Source of the DNA: Myxococcus landrumus
GTDB lineage: Bacteria > Myxococcota > Myxococcia > Myxococcales > Myxococcaceae
DNA length: 64,000 nt
Assembly (NCBI RefSeq): GCF_017301635.1
Contig: NZ_CP071091.1
Coordinates: 1,455,001-1,519,000 of the forward strand
Direction: 5' to 3'
Part shown: piece after piece, positions 9,373 to 19,578 of the stretch
How positions within the stretch are numbered: the stretch's first letter is position 1
How the letters are laid out: the number at the start of each line of letters is the position of its first letter
Notes under the pieces: model-generated
What the model was told of the DNA's origin: nothing
Database searches by the model: none
What the model saw: only the letters and a program-made list of their open reading frames with translations
Position numbers and translations under genes: made by a program

Positions 9373-10095
9373 ATGCTCATCGACCTGCACGCCCATTCCC
9401 ACCTGTCCAAGGGGTGCGAGTTGGACCCTCGCGCCGTGTTGGAACGGGCCGCGCTGTTCGGCCTGGACGGGGTGGCCTTCACCGAGACCAACACCCAGGA
9501 CGGCTGCGATGAGCTGTTCGAGATTGGCGCCAAGTCGAAGGTGAAGGTCTTCGTCGGGCTGGAGCTCTTGACGGACCGGGGACAGTACCTGTGCTTCTTC
9601 CCCAAGCCGGAGCTGGCCCCGGAGCCCGTGCAGATGTGGGGCAGCAACCGCGAGAAGCCGTGGAGCGCCGCCGAGTGTCTGCCCAAGGTGAAGGCCCTGG
9701 GCGCCGCCATCATCGCGGCCCGGCCGTTCGACAGGGATTCCGCACACCCGGCCATGGACTATGTCCGCTCGCTCAACGTGCTGAGCGCGGTGGAGGGCTA
9801 CAACGCCCGGGTGAAGCAGACCGCCAATGACCTGGCCGTGGAGGCCGCGGAGGCGCTGAAGCTCCCCTGCACGGGAGGCAGCGACGCCCGGAGCTCCCTG
9901 GATGAAGTGGGTCGGGGTGCCACGTTCTTCAAGAACCCGGTGACGACGCAGGCCCAGCTGGTGGCAGAGCTGCTCAAGGGCGACTTCTGGCCGGTGATGG
10001 CCGGAGAGCTGCCCCGGCTGACCCGCCCGGGTGAGGCCCAGGCGGCCCGGAAGCAGGGTGGCGGCGGCAACAAGCGTCGTCGCGGCCGCCGGTAG
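9373..10095 (+). CDS. PHP-domain phosphoesterase-like protein
   Basis: A 240-residue protein with the PHP-family N-terminus LIDLHAHSHLSKGC (metal-binding HxH) and a C-terminal SDAR block that replaces the usual SDAH. PHP proteins are metal-dependent phosphoesterases or DNA polymerase accessory domains. The second motif, normally TDH, reads TETN here, so two metal ligands differ from the canonical set. Either the site is altered or the protein is a divergent subfamily. The last 30 residues are Gly/Lys/Arg-rich (GGGGNKRRRGRR), suggesting nucleic-acid contact. Start ATG 9373. Confidence 0.8.
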   Translation: MLIDLHAHSHLSKGCELDPRAVLERAALFGLDGVAFTETNTQDGCDELFEIGAKSKVKVFVGLELLTDRGQYLCFFPKPELAPEPVQMWGSNREKPWSAAECLPKVKALGAAIIAARPFDRDSAHPAMDYVRSLNVLSAVEGYNARVKQTANDLAVEAAEALKLPCTGGSDARSSLDEVGRGATFFKNPVTTQAQLVAELLKGDFWPVMAGELPRLTRPGEAQAARKQGGGGNKRRRGRR

Positions 10096-10102
10096 TTCCG
10101 CC

Positions 10103-10849
10103 TCAGGGCAGGATGGATGCTCCCGCCTCTTCGGCGCGAGCCAGTCGCCCATCGGTGAAGAAGGCCTTGCGGCGTCCGCCCGGGTACGTCCACTCCTCGT
10201 TCTTCGACGTGCCCTCCAGCGAGCGCCGCACCAGCTCCGGCGGGCCCCAGGCCATCCGCACCGCGTCCGCCGTCATGTTCGTCAGCAGGCGCTTGGCGCT
10301 CACGGCGTCGCGCACGGGCGGCGCCAGCGCGTCCACCTGGGCCTTCGGGTTCTGGGGCGAGAGGTACTTCTCCAGCTCCGCCCGGAAGTCGTTGGGCTGC
10401 TCCAGGTTGGGCGGCAGCACCAGGATGAGCGGGGGGGCGTTGGCGGCGCCGTCCTCGGCCAGGTAGACCCAGGGCCAGGTGCGGGGCGTGTAGAGGACGC
10501 GCTCGGCCACCACCCACGCGGTGGGGAACTCCACCTGGGTGATGCGCAGCTTCGTGCCCACCGGCAGCGTGCGCTCCACGGCCCCGGGGTTGATGGGCTT
10601 GCCGTTGCTGTCGTCCAGCATGCGCACGTCCTCGGGCGCATAGGGCGTCAGCAGGCGCTTGGAGCTGTCGCCGAAGAAGGGCGTGACGTTTCCGGAGAGG
10701 CGAAGGTACTGCACCGCCTCCGGGCCGGTGAACGTGCGCTGGAGGGACGCCCGGGTGTCCGGCGCCATGCGGGTGTAGTTGCCACAGCCGGCCGCGAGCA
10801 CGGCCAGGCCAAGGAAGGTCAGGGAAGGGAGCTGACGTCGAGCGAGCAT
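10103..10849 (-). CDS. Lipoprotein of unknown function
   Basis: A 248-residue lipoprotein. ATG 10849 is preferred over an upstream GTG (10858) because GGAGGT lies 7 bases upstream. The signal peptide ends in LAVLAAGC, so the protein should be lipidated. Mid-protein blocks (RITQVEFPTAWVVAERVLY and DAVRMAWGPPELVRR) resemble SmpA/BamE-like small outer-membrane lipoprotein folds in rhythm, particularly the WGPP turn, but similarity is too weak to assign. It ends a run of four minus-strand genes and converges with the PHP gene with a 7-bp gap. Confidence 0.7.
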   Translation of the reverse strand: MLARRQLPSLTFLGLAVLAAGCGNYTRMAPDTRASLQRTFTGPEAVQYLRLSGNVTPFFGDSSKRLLTPYAPEDVRMLDDSNGKPINPGAVERTLPVGTKLRITQVEFPTAWVVAERVLYTPRTWPWVYLAEDGAANAPPLILVLPPNLEQPNDFRAELEKYLSPQNPKAQVDALAPPVRDAVSAKRLLTNMTADAVRMAWGPPELVRRSLEGTSKNEEWTYPGGRRKAFFTDGRLARAEEAGASILP

Positions 10850-10895
10850 CGGGGGCACCTCCGCGGCGCAAACGCGCGGGAGGTCCCTGCTTAGC

Positions 10896-11105
10896 TCAGC
10901 GCGAGGCCTGCGTCAGCGTGGACGCCGTGGCGCCCGCTGCCTCCCGCTTGCCGCCGCGACAGCCTCGCTGCGGAGGGCAGACGGGGCCTCGGCCGTGAGG
11001 GTCCGGCACGAGCAGGAAGCGACCGAACCCGCGCGTGTCCGTCAGCTCCGGGTGGCCACACAGGGCACAGCAGCGGGGAGGGCGCTTGGAAGGAGGGAAG
11101 GGCAC
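10896..11105 (-). CDS. Small putative zinc-ribbon protein
   Basis: A possible 69-residue protein from GTG 11105. CCALCGHPEL and VCPPQRGC supply two cysteine pairs spaced like a zinc ribbon, and the middle (GFGRFLLVPDPHGRG) looks genuinely proteinaceous. No ribosome-binding site is obvious. It lies between the FmdB-like gene and the lipoprotein gene on the same strand. It could be a chance frame in GC-rich DNA. Confidence 0.45.
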   Translation of the reverse strand: MPFPPSKRPPRCCALCGHPELTDTRGFGRFLLVPDPHGRGPVCPPQRGCRGGKREAAGATASTLTQASR

Positions 11106-11166
11106 GGGACGCGAGTGTGCGTCGCTCCCGGACCCCGCGCGAATTTTCGGCGCCTCCGCCCTGGAC

Positions 11167-11496
11167 CTAGCTCTTGTCGCCCGACGCCGCGGCGGGTGCC
11201 GGGGTGCTGGGGGTGCTCGACGCCGTCGAGGCGGGCGTGCTGCTCGAGCTCGACGAGGACGACGACGAGCCGCTGCTCGCGCTCGGGGAGGACGACGAGC
11301 CGTCCTTCTTCGTGGAGCTGTACAGGTCGGAGTACCAGCCGCCGCCCTTGAGGACGAAGCTGGAGCGGCTGACGACCTTGGTCAGGGACCCCTCCGCGCC
11401 GCAGGCGGTGCAGGCAGCCGGCGTCGGGTCGGAGATCTTCTGCAGCACGTCGATGATCTTCTGGCAGTTCTGGCAGGCGTACTCGTAGATGGGCAT
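11167..11496 (-). CDS. FmdB-type zinc-ribbon protein with serine-rich tail
   Basis: A 109-residue protein beginning MPIYEYACQNCQKI. This start and the CxxC (CQNC) plus CTACG pairs define the FmdB/CxxC_CxxC_SSSS putative regulatory family. The family's serine tail is extreme here: from about residue 62 onward it is mostly Ser, Ala, Thr and Pro, including a run of ten serines. The function of the family is not established. It lies 15 bp downstream of the 406-residue gene, consistent with one operon. Confidence 0.85.
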   Translation of the reverse strand: MPIYEYACQNCQKIIDVLQKISDPTPAACTACGAEGSLTKVVSRSSFVLKGGGWYSDLYSSTKKDGSSSSPSASSGSSSSSSSSSSTPASTASSTPSTPAPAAASGDKS

Positions 11497-11511
11497 GGTT
11501 GCGGTGCCTCT

Positions 11512-12732
11512 TCAGGAATTGGAGGGAGGGAGGCCGGGGTGGAGCTGCTTGCGCAGTCCCTCGGCGAGCCCCAGGCGCTCGATGGCGCGGAAGATGAGTT
11601 CGCTGGGCGAGCCGTACTTCCGGCCCACGGCGTCGCAGAGTCCGTGCAGATCCGTGGCGCCCGGGAGGTCATCCCGCAGCAGCCGCTCCAGCTCCTTGCG
11701 CAGCGAGTCGTTGAACTTGCGTTGGATGCCCAGGTCCGCCAGGTACTTCTCGCGGCCGAGCAGATCCAACCGGTGCGTCAGGTGCGACGTGGCCAGGGCC
11801 TCGCGGCGGAAGCGCTCGCGCAGGGCCTCCACCTCTTCGGTCAGCCCCGCGGCGGAGACGAGCCGCTGCAGCTCCGGAGGGCTGACGCCCAGCGCCCACC
11901 CCACGCGGCCGGTGGCGCCACGCTGGCTGGTGTAGGCGTCCAGGAGCTGGAGTCGCTCCTTTTCCTGCAGCGCGTCGAGCAGGCCGTGATCGCGCAGCAC
12001 CGTCTCCAGGTCGACCAGGGACAGGTCTCCGCGCGAGCCGTTGAAGCGGTGGGAGAGGTTGCGCAGCAGGGCGAAGCGGTGCTCGGAGCCTTCCAGCGTG
12101 GCCTCGAGGATCTCCTTGCCGGTGGCGCGCGTCAGCTCCACGAAGGGTGTGCGAGGGGCCTCCACGCGCGTGAAGCGGCCCCGAGGACGGGGCAGATCCC
12201 GACGCAGGAAGCTGTGCCCGTCATCGGACTCGGGGGGCGCGGAGGTCGTCTCCTCGTCCACCGGGGCAGCGCGCTTCTTGGGCGCGATGCGCTCCATGAC
12301 GCTGGCCTCTTCGGCCTTGGCGCCCTTCTTGGCCGCCTTGTCGCCCGCAGCCTTGGCCGCGGCAGGCGAGGCGAAGGAGGGGATGGACGCGTCGGGGGCG
12401 GGGGCGCGAGGCGGGGTCTTCTCCTCGCGCACGTAGGCCAGCTCCCGGGCGACGTCGTAGTAGCCGCAGGACTGCCGCTGGGCGGCGACGGAGGGAGCCG
12501 TGCCACGCAGGATGTCCACGACGGCGAAGGGGCCGAGCGGTGAGGTCTCCGGCTCGCCATCGGTGAGGGCGCGGACTCGGAAGTCCTCCTCCTCGGCCAG
12601 GAGGGCGAGTGCCTCCCGTACCTCCGGGGCGGGCGCCGGCGACTTCGCGCGCCGGCAGAAATCCGAGACGGCAACCGCCACGGGGGTGGGAATGTCGTCG
12701 GGCTGTCGTCTTCTCTGCCAGGGGCTGGTCAT
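11512..12732 (-). CDS. Hypothetical protein, 406 residues
   Basis: I do not recognise this protein. Residues 1-100 are mixed alpha/beta with a CGYYDVARELAYVREEK block. A low-complexity Ala/Lys/Pro stretch follows (about 105-165). The last 200 residues are strongly helical and charged (LRERFRREALATSHLTHRLDLL, ELERLLRDDLPGATDLHGLCDAV). There is no signal peptide or membrane helix, so it should be cytoplasmic. The C-terminal block may be an effector-associated or winged-helix-like domain, but that is speculation. It heads the minus-strand run ending at 10103. A weak promoter candidate lies at about 12773-12801. Confidence 0.75.
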   Translation of the reverse strand: MTSPWQRRRQPDDIPTPVAVAVSDFCRRAKSPAPAPEVREALALLAEEEDFRVRALTDGEPETSPLGPFAVVDILRGTAPSVAAQRQSCGYYDVARELAYVREEKTPPRAPAPDASIPSFASPAAAKAAGDKAAKKGAKAEEASVMERIAPKKRAAPVDEETTSAPPESDDGHSFLRRDLPRPRGRFTRVEAPRTPFVELTRATGKEILEATLEGSEHRFALLRNLSHRFNGSRGDLSLVDLETVLRDHGLLDALQEKERLQLLDAYTSQRGATGRVGWALGVSPPELQRLVSAAGLTEEVEALRERFRREALATSHLTHRLDLLGREKYLADLGIQRKFNDSLRKELERLLRDDLPGATDLHGLCDAVGRKYGSPSELIFRAIERLGLAEGLRKQLHPGLPPSNS

Positions 12733-13089
12733 GGAAAGTAGCGGAAAAATGCTCGTTTACGAGGGCGGATGCCTCTATCTTCGCGGCCAGACAGGTGTCA
12801 ATGAGCCAGTCCGACTCCATTCTAAACAGCCTGCGGCGGTTGCAAGCCACGTTGGAGGCCAATGGGGGGAGGGGGCCCTCCTTGCCGCTGGCTGCCAGAC
12901 GTTGCTACCCGGGCGGGCTGGGGGTATCAGACTGCCCCCGTCCGGAGACCAACAGTCGTCGCTGGCACTTTACTTCGTAGAAGATGGCCGGAGCCTGGGG
13001 GGCAGGGCGGAGCGCGCGGGTCCGGGGCGCGGTTACAACGAAGGCTGAGGAGGCCCAGCGCTGGGTCGGCCTCCTACCGAGGGATTTCC
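12733..13089. other. Divergent intergenic region ahead of fur
   Basis: This 357-bp stretch separates the 406-residue gene (minus) from fur (plus). For the minus gene, TTGACA at 12801-12796 is followed at 17 bases by ATAGAG, a partial -10. For fur, TTGCTA (12902-12907), 17 bases and TATCAG (12925-12930) form a plausible sigmaA pair, leaving a leader of about 150 bases. No good small gene is visible. I could not find a convincing 19-bp Fur box by eye. Confidence 0.4.
12902..12930 (+). promoter_or_regulatory. Candidate fur promoter
   Basis: TTGCTA (four of six matches to -35), a 17-base spacer, then TATCAG (four of six matches to -10). It is the best pair in the gap, but lies about 160 bases ahead of the fur start codon. 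Confidence 0.28.
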
Positions 13090-13566
13090 ATGCAGGGCCA
13101 CGACCACGAAGAAATCAAGGACAAGGACGAGGTGCTCGCCCGCTACATGGCCCAGCACGGCCTGAAGAGCACGCGGCAGCGCAGCCTCATCATCGACACC
13201 TTCTTCTCCGTCGGAGGACACCTGTCGGTGGAGGAGCTGTGGAACAAGGTCCGTGAGCAGGACGCGAAGGTGTCCGTGGCGACCGTCTACCGGACCATGA
13301 AGCTGCTCAACGAGTGTGGCCTGGCCCATGCCCGCAACTTCGGCGACGGGCAGACGCGCTACGAGGCCGCGGCCGGTCGAGACCACCACGACCACCTCAT
13401 CTGCACCCGGTGCGGCACCATCGTCGAGTTCGAGAATGATCGCATCGAGACGCTGCAAGACGCGGTGGCTCGCAAGCACGGCTTCACGGTGACGTCGCAC
13501 AAGATGGAGCTGTACGGGCTGTGCCGGGAATGTCAGCGCTCGGGTGCCCGGGCCTCGGAAGCGTGA
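13090..13566 (+). CDS. fur: Fur-family transcriptional regulator
   Basis: A 158-residue protein with the classic Fur layout: a winged-helix DNA-binding half (LKSTRQRSLIIDTFF, then VSVATVYRTMKLL) and a metal-binding dimerisation half (DHHDHLICTRCG, and CRECQ as the second cysteine pair). The Cys4 structural zinc site and the His-rich regulatory site are both visible. It is probably an iron-sensing repressor, though PerR- or Zur-like function cannot be excluded from sequence alone. ATG 13090 is chosen because upstream in-frame codons are not protein-like. Its stop is 1 bp before the next start, so it is co-transcribed with the TlpA-like gene. Confidence 0.88.
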   Translation: MQGHDHEEIKDKDEVLARYMAQHGLKSTRQRSLIIDTFFSVGGHLSVEELWNKVREQDAKVSVATVYRTMKLLNECGLAHARNFGDGQTRYEAAAGRDHHDHLICTRCGTIVEFENDRIETLQDAVARKHGFTVTSHKMELYGLCRECQRSGARASEA

Positions 13567-13567
13567 G

Positions 13568-14080
13568 ATGAGCCCCGCCGCGCGAGCCTTGGCGTGTGTC
13601 CTGCTGCTCGCGCTCGCGGGGTGTCGCGGGACGCGGCCCGTGGATGCCGGGCCGGCCTTCCTCCAGTCGCTGGCCCTGCCGTCGGTGGGGCCCACGCCGC
13701 ACGAGGTCCGCAAGCTCGTGGGCAAGGTCGTCCTGGTCTCTTTCTTCGCGACGTGGTGCTTCCCGTGTCTGGCGGAGATGCCCACGCTCGAGGCGCTCCA
13801 GCGGGACCACGGCCCCCAGGGGTTCCAGGTGGTGGCGGTGGGCATGGACCTGGAGGGCGCCAAGGTCCTCCAGCCGTTCGCCAACCACTACGCGCCGCGC
13901 TACCCCGTGCTCGTCGCGTCGGAGTGGGTGATTGCCGGCCGCAGCGCCTTTGGCCCCATCAAGGGACTGCCCACCACGGTCCTGCTGGATCGCCATGGTC
14001 GCGCGGTGGCGGCGTGGCAGGGGGTCGAGAGTCACTCCAAGCTGAACGAGGCCATCGAGAAGCTGCTGAAGCAGGACTGA
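13568..14080 (+). CDS. TlpA-like thioredoxin lipoprotein
   Basis: A 170-residue protein with lipobox LALAGC and the thioredoxin-fold active site ATWCFPC, followed by EMPTLEAL and the cis-proline segment GLPTTVLLD. TlpA/ResA proteins are membrane-tethered thiol-disulfide reductants, often serving cytochrome c maturation or periplasmic disulfide reduction. The gene starts 1 bp after fur and is probably translated from the same message, hinting at metal- or redox-linked expression (inference). Confidence 0.88.
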   Translation: MSPAARALACVLLLALAGCRGTRPVDAGPAFLQSLALPSVGPTPHEVRKLVGKVVLVSFFATWCFPCLAEMPTLEALQRDHGPQGFQVVAVGMDLEGAKVLQPFANHYAPRYPVLVASEWVIAGRSAFGPIKGLPTTVLLDRHGRAVAAWQGVESHSKLNEAIEKLLKQD

Positions 14081-14174
14081 TTCGAGTCCTTCGTGGCACG
14101 CGTGAGACGGGTGCTACAGGGCTGGAGCGGAATTCTTGCGGGGGCGGGGCTCGCTGGTACCGTCGACGGCGGTC

Positions 14175-14456
14175 ATGACGGCGCGCAGAAAGCTCCTGGT
14201 GGTGGCGGTAGGTGTGGCGGGGGCCTTGAGCCTGCTGTCAGTGGCGGACGCCAAGGGCTTCCGGCGCTACCTCTCCTTGCGGCAGGACGTGGATTCGCTC
14301 CAGCAGCGGAACACCTCGCTGGCCGACCAGAACGAGGCGCTGCGACAGGAGATCGCCGCCTTGCGCAAGGATCCCGCGGCGCTGGAGCGGGCCGTCCGTG
14401 AAGAGCTTGGCTACGTGAAGCCGGGCGAGCTCGTCTTTCATCTGGAGTCGCCATGA
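14175..14456 (+). CDS. FtsB/DivIC-like septum formation protein
   Basis: A 93-residue protein with one N-terminal membrane helix (LLVVAVGVAGALSLLSV), then a heptad coiled coil (LRQDVDSLQQRNTSLADQN), then the short tail REELGYVKPGELVFHLE. This is exactly the FtsB/DivIC layout. The VREELGYVKPGE block is typical of septum-formation initiators, which bridge FtsQ and FtsL at the divisome. ATG 14175 places the helix at the N-terminus. Its stop overlaps the start of the GGDEF gene by 4 bp (ATGA), so the two are translationally coupled. Confidence 0.85.
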   Translation: MTARRKLLVVAVGVAGALSLLSVADAKGFRRYLSLRQDVDSLQQRNTSLADQNEALRQEIAALRKDPAALERAVREELGYVKPGELVFHLESP

Positions 14457-16615
14457 CGTCGCTGAGCGCGTTTCCGTCGCCCGGGAAGTTGCTGCGTCAT
14501 GTCGTGCGGTTGATTCCCGCCGTGGCGGGCATCGTCACGTTCATCCACCTGGCGCGCGGAGGCTTCCGCGGTCTGCACACGCTGGGGTGGACGGAGGCCG
14601 CGCTGGTGCTGTGCCTGCTGGTGGGCATCGCCGTGGCGGCGTGGCGCCGCGCCATGCGGGGCTCGGTGGGCGCGGTCATCGACCTGCGCGATGACCTGGA
14701 GCTGGGCGGCGGGCTGGTGGCCGCCGGTTTCATCGTCGTGGCCATCGGGGGAGGGGAGCTCTTCCCCATCGTCTACCTGTTGATGGCGTTCCTGGTGGCC
14801 TTCCTGCCTCGCAACGCGGGGCTCACGCTCCTGGGCGTGGCGCTGGTGTTCGACGCGCTGGTGACGCTGGGCGGGCCGGTGCCGAACGCCGCGAGCTTCG
14901 CGACGCACTCGGCGTTCCTCATCCTCTTCGCGTGCCTCTACCACCTGGTGCTGGCCTCCCGCATCGCGGTGGCGCGCCGCGCGGAGAACGACGCGGTGCA
15001 GAAGCGCATCCGCGAGGTGGAGGAGCGTGCGCGCACCTTCCGGCTGGTGAGCTCCGGCACGCACGACAGCTTCAGCGGCATGAGCTCCGACGAGAAGTGG
15101 CTGGTGGCGTCGGTGAAGGAGATTGAAGGCGCGGTGCAGGCCGCGCTGGAGATCGCCGAGACGGGCCTTCGCACGCACACCTGCGCGGCGTTCCTGCTGG
15201 CCTCCGACGACCGGAGCCTCAAGCTCTACGACTGCCGTTCCGGCTCCGAGCGCGTGCATCGCGACCGCTTCGGCGCGGGCGAGGGCATCATCGGGGGCGT
15301 GCTGAAGCGCCGCGCGCCGGTGCGGATGAACTCCCCGCAGGGCCTCAAGGGTGTGACGTACTACGAGGGTGGTGGCCCCGCGGTGCAGGCGCTGCTGGCG
15401 GTCCCCATCATCGAGGGCAGCGGCCTGGTGCGCGGCGTGCTCGTGGCGGACCGGCTGGGCAACGAGCCGTTCAGCGACCAGGACGAGAAGCTGCTGACGA
15501 CCATCGCTGGCGAGGTGCTGCGCTCCATCGAGGTCGAGCGGGTGATGACGTACATCCGCAAGACGCGCGACGAGAAGGACCGGTTCTTCCGCGCCATCGA
15601 GGAGCTCAACCGCGCGGGAAGCCCCGAGCAGGTCTTCGCGGCGGTGCTGGAGAGCACGCGTCAGCTCGCGGGGCTGGACTTCTGCGCGGTGACGCTGGTG
15701 TCGGAAGTGGACGGCAAGCGGATGCACCGCGTGGCGCGGATGACGGGCGTCACGGCGCAGGGCAAGGCGCTGGAGGGGCGCTCGTTCCCGGACAACAACG
15801 GCCTGGTCTCCAACGTGGTGCGCTACGGCGCGCCGCTGCCGGGGCGGGACCTCAAGGCGATGAACCAGCAGATCATTTTCGATGACGAGACGCAGATTCG
15901 CGGGCTCGGCGCGCTGAAGATCTTCCCGCTGGTGGCGGGTGACCGCATCCTGGGCACGCTGGTGGCGGGCTCGCGCAAGAAGGCGAACTTCGAGCAGGAC
16001 GTGCTGCGGATGATCGAGGTCATCGCCATCCAGGCGGCGCAGGCGGTGTTGCGCGCGCAGCTCTACGAGCAGATGGAGCGGATGGCGACGACGGACGGCC
16101 TCACGGGCCTGTACAACCACCGCACCTTCCAGACGAAGGCGGACGAAATCCTGGCCCAGGCGCGCCGCTACCAGCGCAAGTGCTCCGTCGTCCTCACGGA
16201 CGTGGACCACTTCAAGAGCGTCAACGACACCTACGGCCACCCGACGGGCGACCAGGTGCTCAAGGGCGTGGCGCGCATCATCAAGTCGATGGCCCGCGAC
16301 ACGGACATCGTCGCCCGCTACGGCGGCGAGGAGTTCGTCATCGTCATGCCGGAGACGGACGCCAAGGGCGCCTACACCATCTCCGAGCGGATTCGCGAAG
16401 CGGTGAAGGCGGAGGTCTTCCAGACCGAGATGGGGCCGCTGAAGATCACCATGTCGCTGGGCATCGCCACCTTCCCGGACAACGGGATGGAGAAGCAGCA
16501 GCTCATCGACCTGGCGGACCAGTGCCTCTACCACTCGAAGCGCAACGGCCGGAACCAGTCCGTCACCGTGGCCATCATGCAGGGCGGCCGGAAGCTCCAG
16601 GCGGTGGAGGCGTAG
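14453..16615 (+). CDS. Membrane GAF-GGDEF diguanylate cyclase
   Basis: A 720-residue protein. The first 170 residues contain about six membrane helices, then a short coiled coil, then two GAF-like regions (about 215-360 and 385-535), then GGDEF (about 545-705). The active-site loop is GGEEF near residue 624, an accepted functional variant. RDTD, five residues before it, is an intact I-site for product inhibition. The protein is therefore expected to synthesise cyclic di-GMP under feedback control. It overlaps the FtsB-like gene by 4 bp, linking c-di-GMP synthesis with a division gene at the expression level. Confidence 0.9.
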   Translation: MTSLSAFPSPGKLLRHVVRLIPAVAGIVTFIHLARGGFRGLHTLGWTEAALVLCLLVGIAVAAWRRAMRGSVGAVIDLRDDLELGGGLVAAGFIVVAIGGGELFPIVYLLMAFLVAFLPRNAGLTLLGVALVFDALVTLGGPVPNAASFATHSAFLILFACLYHLVLASRIAVARRAENDAVQKRIREVEERARTFRLVSSGTHDSFSGMSSDEKWLVASVKEIEGAVQAALEIAETGLRTHTCAAFLLASDDRSLKLYDCRSGSERVHRDRFGAGEGIIGGVLKRRAPVRMNSPQGLKGVTYYEGGGPAVQALLAVPIIEGSGLVRGVLVADRLGNEPFSDQDEKLLTTIAGEVLRSIEVERVMTYIRKTRDEKDRFFRAIEELNRAGSPEQVFAAVLESTRQLAGLDFCAVTLVSEVDGKRMHRVARMTGVTAQGKALEGRSFPDNNGLVSNVVRYGAPLPGRDLKAMNQQIIFDDETQIRGLGALKIFPLVAGDRILGTLVAGSRKKANFEQDVLRMIEVIAIQAAQAVLRAQLYEQMERMATTDGLTGLYNHRTFQTKADEILAQARRYQRKCSVVLTDVDHFKSVNDTYGHPTGDQVLKGVARIIKSMARDTDIVARYGGEEFVIVMPETDAKGAYTISERIREAVKAEVFQTEMGPLKITMSLGIATFPDNGMEKQQLIDLADQCLYHSKRNGRNQSVTVAIMQGGRKLQAVEA

Positions 16616-16673
16616 CGCTGTTTCCCCGTCGGTGCGTTGCATCGACGGCCGGCTCGGGCAGGATGCGCGGCCC

Positions 16674-17459
16674 ATGCCTCCCGTGCCGCTCGCCGTGACC
16701 ACCAGCACCAAGGTGGATGATGTCCAGGTTCAAGAGGCTCGGACGGTCGCGGAGCGCTGGGGCCTGCCATTCCTGCGTCGCCGCGCCAAGGAAGGCATCG
16801 CCTCCTGGCTGGGGACGAAGACAGAGGCCTTGATTGTCGTGGGCGGTGACGGCGTGACGCTGTGGGAGCCCGAGGGCTCCTTCGGCTTCGCCGCGGGCAT
16901 GGCGCACTTGAGGCGGATGCGGCTTCGCGCGGGGGATCCGGACACGTTCGTGAAGGTGGCGGAGCTGAGCCCTGGTGATTCGGTGCTCGATTGCACGTTG
17001 GGGCTCGGGCAGGACGCGCTGGTGGCGTCGCTGGCCGTGGGTCCTTCCGGGCGGGTCGTCGGCTTGGAGAAGAGCCTCGCGCTCTGCGTCGTCGTGGCCG
17101 AAGGCCTGCGACGGTATGAGCGAGGGGCGGACTCCTGTCTCGTGGACGCCCAGCACGCGGACGCGCACGAGTACCTGAAGACGCTGCCGTCGCGGTCCTT
17201 CGACGTGGTGTTCTTCGACCCGATGTTCGCCAAGCCGAAGAAGGCGCAGCCGGCCTTCGAGGTCCTTCGCCGCTTCGCGGAGCACGCCCCCCTCACGCCC
17301 GAGGCGCTGGAGGAGGGAAGGCGGGTGGCACGCCGTTGGGTGGTGGTGAAGGGCGCTCGCTACACCGACGACCTGCGCAAACTGGGGCTCACCCCGGAGC
17401 CCCTCTCTCGCTTCTCGGATGTCGCCTGGGGGCGCGTCGCCGCCGCCTCCAGGTCGTGA
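16674..17459 (+). CDS. RsmJ-like SAM-dependent methyltransferase
   Basis: A 261-residue class I methyltransferase. The SAM-binding motif I region reads DSVLDCTLGLGQDALVAS and the catalytic block VVFFDPMFAKPKKAQPAFE closely resembles the DPMFPxxxKSA signature of RsmJ, the 16S rRNA G1516 N2-methyltransferase. The N-terminal QEARTVAERWGLPFLRR also fits. rRNA methylation is likely but not certain. Start ATG 16674; a GTG at 16632 is a less likely alternative. It converges with the HAD nucleotidase gene with a 7-bp gap. Confidence 0.75.
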   Translation: MPPVPLAVTTSTKVDDVQVQEARTVAERWGLPFLRRRAKEGIASWLGTKTEALIVVGGDGVTLWEPEGSFGFAAGMAHLRRMRLRAGDPDTFVKVAELSPGDSVLDCTLGLGQDALVASLAVGPSGRVVGLEKSLALCVVVAEGLRRYERGADSCLVDAQHADAHEYLKTLPSRSFDVVFFDPMFAKPKKAQPAFEVLRRFAEHAPLTPEALEEGRRVARRWVVVKGARYTDDLRKLGLTPEPLSRFSDVAWGRVAAASRS

Positions 17460-17466
17460 CTCCGCC

Positions 17467-19164
<1,698 letters not shown>

Positions 19165-19248
19165 GGGACGTCAACTCATAACACGCGCCCCTGTCTCCGG
19201 CTCGGTCCTTGAGGGCCCTGGACGGGCATGGCACGCTGGAGGACTGCG

Positions 19249-19578
19249 ATGCGTTCGCCTGTTCGACGTCAGCCCTCGGAGACCCCCGAGGAAGTCCATG
19301 CGCGCCTGGCCTCCCGGGTCGCCGCGCTCGAGGACCGGGTGCGACGCCTGGAGGCCCGGCTGCGCGCCGCATCCCCACGTCCCGTCGCGGCCGCCTCCCG
19401 AGGCGCGTCCGGACGAGCGGCCGAGCCATTGGCCCCAGTCCCTCGCAGGGCACGTCCTCGCTGTCCAGGCTGCACCCTTGAACTCCCTCCAGGCCGACGC
19501 GGCGAGTCGTGTGTCTGGTGCGGCTTTGTCTTCTCCGCCGTGAAGCGGCGTCGTCCGGCGGGAAAAAAGAAGCGATGA
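19249..19578 (+). CDS. Small coiled-coil zinc-ribbon protein
   Basis: A 109-residue protein. ATG 19249 has GGAGG 6 bases upstream and is preferred to ATG 19228. Residues about 15-45 form a heptad coiled coil (ASRVAALEDRVRRLEARLR). The C-terminus has a CPGC and CVWC pair ahead of a basic tail, a typical zinc ribbon. The stop overlaps the next start by 4 bp (ATGA), so it is translationally coupled to the pseudokinase gene. Function unknown; its pairing suggests a partner or adaptor. Confidence 0.7.
   Translation: MRSPVRRQPSETPEEVHARLASRVAALEDRVRRLEARLRAASPRPVAAASRGASGRAAEPLAPVPRRARPRCPGCTLELPPGRRGESCVWCGFVFSAVKRRRPAGKKKR

Noticed and set aside
14438..16711. A 757-codon minus-strand frame opposite the GAF-GGDEF gene
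   Set aside because: Same artefact: no domain motif, extreme His/Arg/Gln bias, while the plus strand has a complete GGDEF protein.
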